The notes beneath the pieces are model-generated. The model did no database searches. It was not told the DNA's origin and was given only the letters and a program-made list of their open reading frames with translations. The position numbers were made by a program, and so were the translations under genes. This document shows positions 22,731-34,700 of a DNA stretch of 64,000 nt, piece after piece. The DNA comes from Mesostigma viride. Lineage: Eukaryota > Streptophyta > Mesostigmatophyceae > Mesostigmatales > Mesostigmataceae. The stretch is taken from positions 3,032,837 through 3,096,836 of the forward strand of contig RPFO01000213.1 of NCBI GenBank assembly GCA_009746045.1. Direction: 5' to 3'. Within the stretch, counting starts at the first letter, position 1; each line of letters opens with the position of its first letter.

Positions 22731-25700
22731 TGTGTGGTGCCCACGAGTATCCCTCCCTGAATCCCAGGCAGGCGCTGATACGGCTTCGCTGAAGGCTTGG
22801 CTTCCGAATAATTTGCACGCATCGTTGCACGTAGACTGGCTTCTGATAAGGGTGTGTCTTGATTACAAATTTACGATTGATCTTTATTTCTTTGATCGGA
22901 TATCAGATTGCAGCGGTGCTGTCCTGATTTGTGTGCTCGAGATTAAGTCATACTGTTATTTGTAACCAGACACTGTCATCTTTGGAGCACCAGGTTTCTG
23001 CCGCAGCTGCACGCCATCTCTATGCAATTGCTTATGTCCCTCTGTGTGCAACAATTTCTGGTCGGCCCCCACCTTTCTGCCGTCCACCTGTCCATTCCCG
23101 CTCCCCGTCCATTGTGTGCATTAGGACAATGACCGTCGGGCAGAGCAACCAGCCGATGCGGCGTGGCTGGAGCAGGTAGGGGCTTGGCCATGCGTGTGTG
23201 GCTGGAGCAGGTAGGGGCTTGGCCATGCGTGTGTGTGGCTGGAGTAGGTAGGGGCTTGGCCATGCGTGTGTGGCTGGAGCAGGTAGGGGCTTGGCCATGC
23301 GTGTGTGTGGCTGGAGTAGGTAGGGGGGGGAGGGGGGACATGATGCGGCGTGGGTGGAGCAGGTGTTGGTCTGTGTGTGGGAGTGGGGGGAGGGGGGACA
23401 TCATGGGGTGTGGCTGGGGCAGGTAGGAGTTGTATGCACTTGGTCATGTGTGTGTGTTGCTGGAGCGGAGACGGGGGGGGCCATGATGGGCTGTGGCTGG
23501 AACATGTTGCACAGGCACGTAGATTGGAACATCATATTTGTGCTTTATCGTGCTGGGGTGTGGCCTGGAGGGGCTATCTTCGCAATGGGGGGATGGGGTG
23601 GGTTCAGTATGTTGGATGGCTGAAGCACCCCTTGTCCAGTCGCAGGGTCGAGGAGGGGTGTGCCACATGGTAGCAGGTGTGCGCGTGGTCATGCTGGGTG
23701 GTGACAGCACCCTTTGGATTGTTTTCCGTTTTTCTCTGCCGTGCGGTTCCTCTTCTTGGCCTGTGTGAGGCTGCCTCTTACCATGGCCATGGGCACTGCG
23801 TTCAAATCCCATCAGTACGTCTTTCAACTGTGACTGCGAAGCCGACAACGCTCACCTCGACTGTTCGTTGAAGCCAAGATACCTGGCCTTGTGTGCAATG
23901 GGGTGGCATCGTCCTTGCCTTGTGTGCAATGGGGTGGCATCGTCCTTGCCTTGTGTGCAATGGGGTGGCATCGTGAAACGCACAGCAACAGCGCGATAGG
24001 GAGGCGGCGGTAGCAGCCAAAGCAGCCGAAGCCAAGAGGGACAGGAAGCAGTCCCAAAAATGCTACGGAATGGTGAGAGAGTCCTGATGTAGCTCTACCA
24101 CATGGCTTTGGCATGGCGAGGGAGTGGGTGCGGCACTACCACCAGGCAACCATTTCTGGGGCGGTAGGACAGGGTGCAGAGCCGCAAGCAGGGATGCTTG
24201 AGGACACGAGGCAGGTGGGGCTGGTTTGGATAAAGTCACGGGTCATGTTGTCGTGGTAGTGTTTTTTTTGGGGGGGGGGCATGTTGTTGCGGAAGTTTTT
24301 TTCGGGGGAGGGCATGTTGTCGTGGAAGTTTTGTGGTGGCTAGTCCAGTGTTTCTGCTAAGGGGTGGGGGGTTCCGGTAACTCCGGTAGGGGGGGGGGTC
24401 CGGCCGAGGCCGCGAAGCGGCCGAGGCCGGGGGGGGGGTCCGGGGGGGCGGAGCCCCCCCCGGATGTTGGCGAATTTTTTTTTTAGAAAAATAAAAACCC
24501 AATAGGATTTCTTATACAGTTATATAATTTATCCTAAACTGTGAAGCCTTGCCTTAGTGGGCTGCTTCTGCCCTGAATCCTGATTCACATAGCCTTGGCA
24601 TACGCAGGGCTCCCTAACAAAACATGCGAAAATGATAACTTAGCATGCATACAAGCATGCCTAGCCACAGTAGGAGGTTACAAAACATAGTTGTCATCAC
24701 TTGAAGGCTGTGTAGCTCACATTAGCTCACCCATACATTATTGACGTGACCTCACACGATGCCGCCTTAGGGTTTGCATGCACCATATACACCCATAGGC
24801 CGTTGGAAGTTGCATGGTTAAGCTACCTAAAGAGACCCGGATTCCTTTAAAACTGAGGACCGGGTTCTTCATCACCGCTAGCTAGTGCCATCTTGGCTTT
24901 CTTTGTATGTTGGTTCCCAGTTTTACCGCCAGGCCGGCGCAGCTTCCTGTCCATCCATTTCACATGCGCTCGCTCGAACCCATTCATCTTCTCAAACTGC
25001 TTGAACGACAGCCCTTGCGTAAAAATGCGAAGGGCAGCGTCCATGTGCAGTTCTTGGAGACGGTTGCGCCGCTCACACTTGAGGAGGTTCATTGCGGAGA
25101 AGAGCCGCTCGTTGGCGACAGACCCTGGCGCAAACGAGACCATGATCATTGCAAGCTTCACCCACTCACTGATCATGGCCCAGCGATGCGCGTTCTGACA
25201 GCGGTCAGCCCAAACCTTTCGCCATGGTGCAGGCTTGCTGTCGCTCGCCTTTGGCCAGTGGACCATGCTCGCCCGGAAGTCCCTGTACTGCTGCGTGAGA
25301 AGGTCGCGATCAATCATCGGGGGAGCCTGCATGGCGTGCTTCCCATCGCTCGTGCGCGCCATGCCTGGGGGAGTGTACCCCCGTGCCATGCAGTAGTGGT
25401 CCGTAACAGGCTGCAGTCGTTGCCTAACGGCTTCACCGCTTGGCATGTTGCCGTCACAGTCAGGGACCCAATAGACTGGATGAAGTACCTCCCATGCATC
25501 TGTGAAGGGGGTGGGGGGGAAGCGGCGGGAAAACTCGTCAACAGCCAGCTTAGCCACACACGCCAACTTCGTGCGGGTTTGCTTCACCACGTGGGCCAGC
25601 TTGACCACGTCTGGCTGGTTGCTCAGCTGCACAGCTGTGCGAGACCGGGTCACACGCACGTCACCAAGCCGAGACTTGCTTGGCCTCCCGCGTGTTTGAA

Positions 25701-28700
25701 AAGTGACTGCAAAGCCCTCCTCCTGGCCCTTTGGCACGAGCTGCACCTCATTCTCCCCATCCACGTCGACCTCCTCTAGCTGTACTGTGGTCGCCTCCTT
25801 GGTGACTTGTGCAGGCACGCTCCCCATGGCGTCAGCAGGTAGGATGATGCGAAAGCTGTCCGAATCACTGTCAGCATCTGGCTGTGGATCCACCTCCCCC
25901 CGCACTGGTCGCAATAGCGCCTGGAAAGGCAGGCCACACGTGGCGCCATCGGCCAAGTACACCTGGGAAATGGTCTCCTTTGCCCTGGTTACCAGCCTGC
26001 CGACATCGGTGCAGTGGGCGTCATCAGCTTGGAAGGCTTTGCAGAGGATGTCAAGCTGCTGAAAGAGCGGCAGCAGCCCGTGTATGGCGAGTACCACGTC
26101 GGCAGAGACGAGCTTCTCGAAGATCTCCTTTGACTCGCCGTCAGTTTCCCCATCGCGCGCAGCATCATCAGCGCGCTTGTAATAGAAGTCCACGAGGGCA
26201 TCGTACTCTTCGACCGTGCGCTCTAGCACGCCCCTGATCGAAATCCACCTGATGTCATGGATCGCGAGCATGCTGAGTTGGTCGCTGTGGCCCAGCAGAG
26301 CTTGGTGGAGCAGGAAAGTCTGGGTGCGCTTGGCGCTACGCCGAATGTCGGATGCAATTGCCTTGAGGAGGCCCTGCACCTTCTGAACCAATTCATTGTT
26401 GGCAACCTCCACCCCCACGAGGTTGGTCCGGTGAGAGGGGCACCATTCCTCCAAGGCGAAAGGTGCGTACCGCTCCTTGATGAGCGTGATGACGCCGCCT
26501 GTGGACCCGATCATCACTGCCGCGCCATCCATGCCACATGAGGTGAGCTTGCTGGCGACGTCCTCACGACTCAGCCCCCCATGGCTCTGCAGCTTGGCAT
26601 AGATCCCCATGGACACCGTCTCCGCAGTTGCAATGCCGTTGGGCAGCTCATGGCACGCCAGGAACTGTGTTGTACGGATGCCACATTGCACGGGGTAGAT
26701 GACGATAGAGCACTGCTCCTTCTTGCTGATATCGTCGGAATCGTCACAGGAGATGGCGATGAAGGGTGACTGCTTGAGTTGCTCTTGCAGCTCATCGATG
26801 AGGACTTCATTGAGGCATTCCCCCATTCCCCACCCCGCGTCGTCATTGTTGTACTTGGCAGAGAGGTCAAACCCCTTTTGCTTCGGGTTCACTTCTGTCA
26901 TGTACCTCACCATCATGCTAGTCTGCTCGTAGTCCAGCATTGGCCGCCCATGCAACAGGGTCTTGTACACCATCACGAGGTTGTTCATGATCTCCTGCTT
27001 CACCACCTGCTGAGGGGTCCTGTTGGTTGCCAATGGGAACGAAGAGCCAGCGGAGCCGTGCTTGCTTGTTGAGGACAGCAGATGATCAACAGCCTCGCCC
27101 CTGCACAACTTGCGGTTGATGATGCTGAGCGCTCTCTGATGGATGCCAGAACTTTCATGCTCCGTCAACCTCTCCCGCCGGTCAGTGGAAAGTGACTTCG
27201 TTAACATTCCGGTGGCGATACAAAGCTTGCACTTCATCTCCCACACGCCTTCCGAGTTCTGCTGAACGACGGCCCACGAGAAAGCGTCATCTTGAAACCA
27301 CGACTCAACCGGTTTCTTTCTCACCCGACCGGGTGCTGGAACAGGCGGAACTGCAGGCTTCGGCTTGGCAGCCTGCACGGAACCACTACCACCCTCATTG
27401 CCTGTTGTCGACTCAGGCTGCTTGTCAACAACCGGATTCGAAACAACCTGCTCCGACATGGCCTGCTCCGGAACATCACCGCCATGGATTTCAGGCTGTG
27501 GGTGCGCTGAGCCACCTGCATCGCCCTGCTCTACGGCACCCTCATCCCCATTCGTCTTATCATTGTCGTCCCCTTCTAACTCGTTGCCTGCCTGCGCCTC
27601 GTGTGTAACGACCGTGCCCAAAGCCCGGCGACCGCTCGTACTGCCAGCCAAGGTCAAAACGCCACCACCTCGTGTGAAATGGTCCTTGAACTTGTAGCCC
27701 AGGGGAATCGGGGGCTCTTTCTTCTTCGTCATGATTCACTCCTCTAGCGCACTATCGAAAAATGTAGGATTAGAAAACACGCAAAACAAAGTCAGCTGGC
27801 TCGACTGCCGTGAACTTCATGCATCGTCTCAGCACCTTTACATCGTGTTGCGTACCTACTGCTGCAGGTCTGCATTCTGCAGCGCATTTGTTACCCGCCC
27901 AAGTCTACGCACTTGACAGACTGGAATTGCCGGCTGCCAAGTGCTGAGTGCAGACAGTGCACCCATTCGTTATAGGGTCAGATCTGCACCGCGCCACGCC
28001 TTTTGTTACTTGGGTACGGATAATCTATTTGCTCACAAATTGAAGTAGAAACTTTAGCCCCTCCTCGATCAACAGTAGTTGTTAGCACGTCCAACAACTG
28101 AACTCAACTCAACATCAACAACAACGAGATTTGTGCTGGTCAAGCTCACACCGGTATTAAAAGTGGGCAACAACAACGACATCAGTCGCGAGCGAGCAAT
28201 GTTTGTGCAAATTCGCCTAGCCTTGACGAGCCGCTGCCCATGATTATTTTTTTAATACTGCATCTGAGGGTCACGCACTACTATTTTAACCTCATCAGTA
28301 AGGTTTCTTGTAGCTACGATAGGACCGTCGCGAGATTCCATGCCCTGGCGCACTGGTTTTCGTCGGGCATTCAGCAGGGCTCAGCTGTGTCGGAATTTAC
28401 ATTCGGTGGAGGTGTTAGCATGGCAGCAATGTGCAAACTATTTGTAAGTGCCGGGAATAGTAACATATACTAATCGAAATTGATATTTTGTAATAGTCAG
28501 TATATAAGTACCGGGTTTGTCTGACGGGGAAACCGGGGAACCCCGGCCGACATTATTTGCTTCCCGGTCGCGACCAGGTCCAGGCATGGCTTACCGGCCG
28601 GCCGGGGGGGGTTTCCTGCTCTGAACACAGCATACCGGTCGGCCGGGGGGGGTTCCTGCTTGACATATAGCATACCGGTCGGCCGGGGGGGGTTTCCTGC

Positions 28701-31700
28701 TTGGCATATAGCATACCGGTCGGCCGGGGGGGGCTTACCGGTCGGCCGGGGGGGCACCGGTAATTACCGGAGAATTACCGGTACCGGTGCGTTAGCAGAA
28801 ACACTGGGCTAGTCGTCAATGCACCAAAGCGTCGGCTACTCTGAGGCGGCAGCGTGTGTCTGGACCAGGCTTTGCGGGGACAGCTCCTCCGTTTATTCCT
28901 GCTGCTATCCCCGTGCTCATCCTACCGCCGCTGTTTATAATGCTGTCCCCGCCCTCATCCCCCGCCGCGATCACGATGCAGCCCGCATCCTCATCCCCCG
29001 CCGCGATCTCCCCCCGCAGTTCCCCCCCGTTCTGCGCTGCTCCTTGTTCAGACCCGTGCGTCCGGTCCATGTGCCTCTCGCTGCACGCCTGGCTCCTTCC
29101 ACCTGCAACGCCCCCCCACCATTTCTTTCCCCCTTCCCCAGCTCCACTGGGTCCTCCCAGCAGGCTTGGGTGCTGCCACCTGCACCGGATGCATCCTCTT
29201 TCCATTCCTGTCATCACCATTGCTGACTCCTGTGTTCATCCCCTCGGTAGCTCCACATCTGTTCCCACATTTCTTCCCACATTTCTTCCCACATTTTGCC
29301 CCCACATTTCTTCCCCCATGTGTTCGCGCGTTTTTCCTTTGTCATCATGCCCACCACCGCGGGCTCCTCTTCGTGCTGGCTGATGCGCATGCCTGGCCAG
29401 CGCCACCTGCACGCCCTTCCCACCATCCCTTCCCGCCTGCCCCCAGTTCCGCTGGCTCCTCTTTGTGCTGGCGGTGGTCGGCATGGTAACCGTGTACACC
29501 TCGCTCGGCTTCTCCACCTCCAAGTCCATGCGCGGACAGGGCAAGTCGGGGCAGGTGGGTATCCCTGCCAGGAATAGTTCGCCCAACGTGTGACTGAATA
29601 CTACTATGCGTTTTGCCATTCAAGGGATCGGGGTTTGCCTCAGACGCCGTGCGGCCATGTAATATATAGTAGTATATCATTTAAACCTCGTGCAGCCTAA
29701 CGTTGCAACAGGGAGCGTAGGGGAATGGCACGGGCCGTTAAAAGTAACGTATGGACGTTTGTTTAATGCGGTGATGGGGTATGATTTGGGAATCGTGGTT
29801 TTTGTTGCAAAGAGTGGGGTGGGAAGAAATATGGATGGAAGAGTGGGGAATGCTGGATTTTAGTAGCTGGTCCATTTCAAGGCAAGGCATGCGTAATGCT
29901 GGCAAGGCAAACTACTCTACAGAAAGCACTGGTGTTAAATGGTCGCTGGAGCAGTCGTGCGTTCCGCTCGAGCTTCTACTCCATGCTTGTCCCCTCGTGA
30001 CGTGATGCATGACTTATGGTTTTGCTCGGTGTCGGCGGTCTGTCTCGGTCGTGTGCATGGATGGGTCCCTGCATGCTGACTGGGATGTCCCGATGGAGTT
30101 GGCGTGCTTTGACTACTGGCGCTTTTTTGACAACCACCACCTCGCACTGTGTGTGAGAAGCATGGTTGTGTTCCTTGTCTTTCCGGATTCCGATAGTCTT
30201 GGGTCAGGCAGAGCGCCGTGGCATGTCATATTCAGCCATCGTCAAAGCTCGCAGGCAGCGGGTAGACGTGCGCTCTGCAAGTACTTCCTTTTCTGACCAA
30301 TGCTTCGCCTTGCCGTGCGCCATCACAAACTATGTTCCAGTACATCCAAATAATGCGCATTCCTACCACATTCTGGCAACATGCCACCATCCCCTGCCAT
30401 GGTGTCGCCGTTACCTAATTCTTGCCGCTGTCCCCATGACTCTCGCCATATAAACCCATTCCTTTCCCCCCCCAGAACCTGGGAGACCTCTTATCCGATG
30501 GAGAGGGCGGCGAGGGCGAGGGCGATGACGACGTGCCCACCGACCCCTCCTCCATCGATCTCCACCGCTCGCTCCAAGTCCCTGACAGCCTCTCCCAGGG
30601 CGGCAGCTCGGCCCCCCACGCGTGGACACGTGTCCTTTGGATCCACCGGCGGTCAGCATCTGGGAAGGAACGCCTTTTGGAGCTCACGGTGGGTGACAGC
30701 GTGGCGCTGAGGGACGCGGTGGTGGCCGAGATGTCGTGTGAGGACTTCCGGCGCACGATGGCGCTCGTGCAGGCGAGCCAGCTCAGCAACCTGGACGTCA
30801 AGCTGGTTGCGCCGTGCACGTCCAACCCGACGCGGTCTTGCCTGCGCAACTTCAATGTGGGTTGCTTGAATACCATACCCTGCCTGCACTGATGCTAATG
30901 TGGTGCTTTTCGACCACATCTGCTCGCATCTGCATGCAGTTGCGTTGGAATGATTCCTGATGGTGCGATTCCAACATAGATGCTCTCTAGCCATTTCTGC
31001 CTGCAGAGTTCCATGGTACGGGCTGTGGCTGTCATCTCTGAGTGGGTTGCCCAGCTTGCACGTGACTCCCCTGGGGGTTGTTCCCCACATGAGTTGAGTT
31101 TCTATGAATATTCGGCCCTGCTGTGCACATACTTCTTGGTTACGCAGACAGTACCGTATTCTGGCGCCACTTGTCTCCATTGATTAATAACCACGTAGAC
31201 TGCATCACGTGAGCATAAGTCCTCAGAGGACGTACGCTTTCAGTCACCGCATTAATCCATTAACTTGTCTCCATGCGGCGGACCCGTGGGGGCGTTGGAT
31301 GTGAACGAATATGTGCCATATGTGAAGCCGCACTCACTGTTGCCAAGTTGATTCTGTCTACTGCATCCTGTCTACTGCATCCTTTTTTCCTCCAATGCCC
31401 GCGACTCACCTTGTGCAATAGCCATTACCCACGCCATCGCCCCGGCCTGACCCTGGTCCCACGTGGCCTCGCTTCTGTCGGCGTCACAACCATCCAGGTG
31501 GACATCCTGGAGTACTCTCTCAGCGACTCCGCCAGCAGCTTTGACGCCCAGTCCTTTGTGGTGGTCCAGTCACACAAGTGAGTGGCGCTCATGACACCGT
31601 GCATGGCACCTAACTACTTCCTGTGGGTGGTTGAGATAGGCGCTCCCCAAAGTGCCATACAAGTGCGCAAGCTGGCCCTTGGCGGTGCGCTCACGGTCTT

Positions 31701-34700
31701 GCCCCACAAGTGAGCGACGCTCGCCGTGAGCGTTGCGTGAGAGTGGCACTTGGAGAGGCCTTTTGCCTGGGCTCTGTGCCCCCTTGGGCCATGGTGTCTG
31801 CAGTTCATGGGCTCCTCAAAAGATACTGTTCCCCCTGTTGTACATGTGAGGCATCGACCTGTGCCCCCTGTCGTACATGTGATCATTACTGCAAGGCTAC
31901 TGGCTTTTCTGGACTTTCTTTGGTGTCCCAGGCCTGCAACCCTGAAAGCAAGAGGGCAGGTGGCCGCTCTGCCTGGCCCACGCCTCTTTCTTTTATCATC
32001 CGCCTAGCACACACACTTGCATGCATGTGTCACGGAGTCGTCCGCACACCAGCTTGTGACAGCTGCCCTTGTGCGGCCTTTCAGATGCTCCGTTTTAGAG
32101 CGTCTTTGTACTTGCGTGACTGATGCTTTGCTTGGCTCCCTGTCTGTTTACCCCGCTCCTCGTGGCCTGCTCCCCCCCCACATCCTGTGCCCATGTGCCC
32201 TGCGCTTGCCACCTCCTGCGTGGCCCCTTGTGTGTTTATCTTCCACCCACCCCATCCCGTGGGGATCCCCCCATCTGGCTGCCCCCATCTGCAGGGGCCA
32301 GCATTACCTCGTGCGACCGCCGTCTTTCCTCCAGGGCGTGCCGGGCCCCTCCCTGTGGAGGCACCCGCAATGCGCGCTGCTGGTGCTGAGTCATCGTGAG
32401 GTCATCGCCGCAGAGCGCATGGAGGCCGCGCAGCTGCTGATGCCCATCCAGCAGTCGACAGCCTCTGCGATGGGGCAAGGGTTGACGGGAGGCATGGGTG
32501 GCAACGGCATGCGCGGAGCTGGCATGGCTGGTGGTGGCATGGGCGGAGGTGGCCTCTCCAGTGGCGGTGCGGGTGGGTACAACCCCATGGGGGGAAGCTC
32601 CTTTGGGGGCCAAGGGATGGGGGCATCGGCCGGGGGCGCTGGCTCCGGGGGTCCCGGTTTCGGGACATCTGGCGGCAGCCAGGGTGGCGGTGGTGCTGGG
32701 AGGGCGGCGGGCAGCTCTGATGGCGGGTACGCTGACAGTGCGGACATGGACGATAGCGCGGTGGGTGGGGCGGAGGATGCGGAGGGTGGCATGGCGGAGG
32801 AGGGCCGCCGGCGCCGCCGCAACCATCACAGGCGGCGCGGGTTGCTGGGTGAGGGATGGGTGGCGGATGAGGGGAGTAGCGACGAAGATCTGGTGGAGGA
32901 TTCTGCGGTGGGGGAGGGGTTGGGCATGGCAGAGGAGTTTGTCGCTGGTCTGTTGGATGCTCAGCACAGGAGTCATGGGGACTTGGATGGGGGGAGGATG
33001 GATGTAGATGCGGGACGGGGGCGATCCGGTAGCGAGGGTGTCCTGGATGCTGGTGTCGGCCGGAATGGGGGGAGGATGGACAGTGACAAGCGGGGGCAAG
33101 GTGTGGACGTGCCGGCGGCCGGCAGCAACGGGAGCAGAAGCTCTCTTGAGGAAGGAGATGATGAGCCCTCTCCGCACCCAGCCTGGCACCGCTCCCGCTC
33201 GCTGCTCATGACGGCCGACTATCACGTGCCTGGATCGTCCGCCCGCTGCAACGTGATGTGGAACGGGATGCTGTTTGTGCACGGGAGGGGTGCTGGCGGT
33301 GCGTCGTCCGGCGTGCTGAACACGGGCCGCATGTACTTGTACTGCTCGCACAGCGACACCAATGATGCCCTTGTGCCGGCGTCGGCACTGTCGTGTCTCG
33401 AGGAGGCCCCGGATGGCATCAAGAAGGGGCAGTCCTGCAACACCTTCAATTGCTGCGAGGGAAAAGGTTTCGCGGCGTGGCGGTGCCAGACCAACGGCAA
33501 GCGGCTTCACCACAGTGATCTCCCGTACCATGTCTTTGAGGTCGCGCGTGAGGGCCTGCGTGCGAGTGGCGAGTATTTTTACCACGGGTACCCGGCCGAG
33601 TCCCACGGGGTTCTCTACGTGTGCGATAACTACAACGCGAGGCACTCGGACCCGGAGGAGCTGTCGCTGGGGGGGCATCGGTTCCACCACAGCAACACCC
33701 ACCGGGTGTACTCACTGGACAAGAACGTCCCGGAGAGCGTCCTCTGGGAGTGGCGCATGGGCATGGAGGCGGATGGGTGGGAGTGCCCCGGCGGGGTGAT
33801 CGACTCGCTAGTTTCGGTGGCCACGGGGGAGCCGGTCGGCACGGACCTCTCCTACCGGTGGACACATTGTGAGAAGGAGGATGACGTCGGGTGCTTCCCT
33901 GGGGACGCGGTGGTCACGATCGAGGCCAGGGGTGGTGGCAATGATGATCATGATGATGGTGATGACGACGATGATAGTGCTGGCGATGTTGGTGGTGGAA
34001 GTGGGCACGGTCAGACGGGTGGGGAGGTCGGTGGGGATGGGAGCGGTGATGCGAGCAGCCTCGCGGGCGATGGGCGCGACATGTTTGCGGGAAGGGTGGT
34101 CACGGGAGGGAGGGAAGGGATTGAGCGAGCCGTAGTTGTTCCTCAGGGGACGGGTGAAAGCAGGGCCGTGATCACACGCAAGAGTGACCGCCCCCAGCAG
34201 CACCCCAAGGTGGCGCTGGGTGCTCACCATGATGACCAGATGGAGGGTGGTGGCAGTACGAAGGGAAAGGAGCCGGTGGTGCCGTACGCAAGCACCCACA
34301 AGAAAAAGGGGGTGTCGTACGCGAGCATCAGGATGGACCGCCTGCGCGTGGGCGACCGCGTGCTGACCATAAAGGAGGACGGCAGCTTCGCCTTTGACGA
34401 CGTGTATGTGCTGGCGCACGCCGACAAGCGCGCAGCGTCGCGTTTTGTGCGCGTGATGACGGCGTCGGGCGACATGCTTATGCTGTCGCCCGGACATTTC
34501 CTGCCAGTGGTGGTCCAGCCAGAGGCCCATGGGGGAAGGGTTGAAGAGGAGGACGTGATGGTCATGGCAGGCGCCCCAGGCACTCGTGCCTCTTTTGGTG
34601 GTCCGACTAGTACTGCGGCTCCTGCAAGAGCAGCTGCTGAGACTGGGGCACGCATGGCAGCGGATACGGACACGGGGTTCATGACGAGGGGGGAGTTGGC

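Larger units (their letters stand above)
24346..28806 (-). mobile_element. Complete hAT transposon, 4461 bp
   Basis: Perfect terminal inverted repeats CAGTGTTTCTGCTAA sit directly inside perfect 8-bp duplications GGCTAGTC. The element holds one intact transposase ORF on the minus strand. It lies in intron 6 of the Hint gene, opposite to the gene's direction. Subterminal regions are G-rich and differ at the two ends. Everything needed in cis and the transposase look intact, so it may be active or recently active. Confidence 0.96.

Noticed and set aside
21134-22822. Long minus-strand ORFs of Leu-Pro-Thr-Cys-Leu-Phe repeats (392-562 codons)
   Set aside because: They are translations of the 32-bp intron minisatellite; the same peptide appears in all three frames because the unit is not a multiple of three and has no stops.
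22771-22857. Extra exon of the Hint gene in intron 5
   Set aside because: An acceptor (ATCCCAG) exists, but the frame gives no clear continuation and the exon 5 to exon 6 junction is already in phase with a continuous coiled coil.
32236-33702. Minus-strand ORF of 488 codons
   Set aside because: Antisense of the GC-rich last exon of the Hint gene; no domain content.
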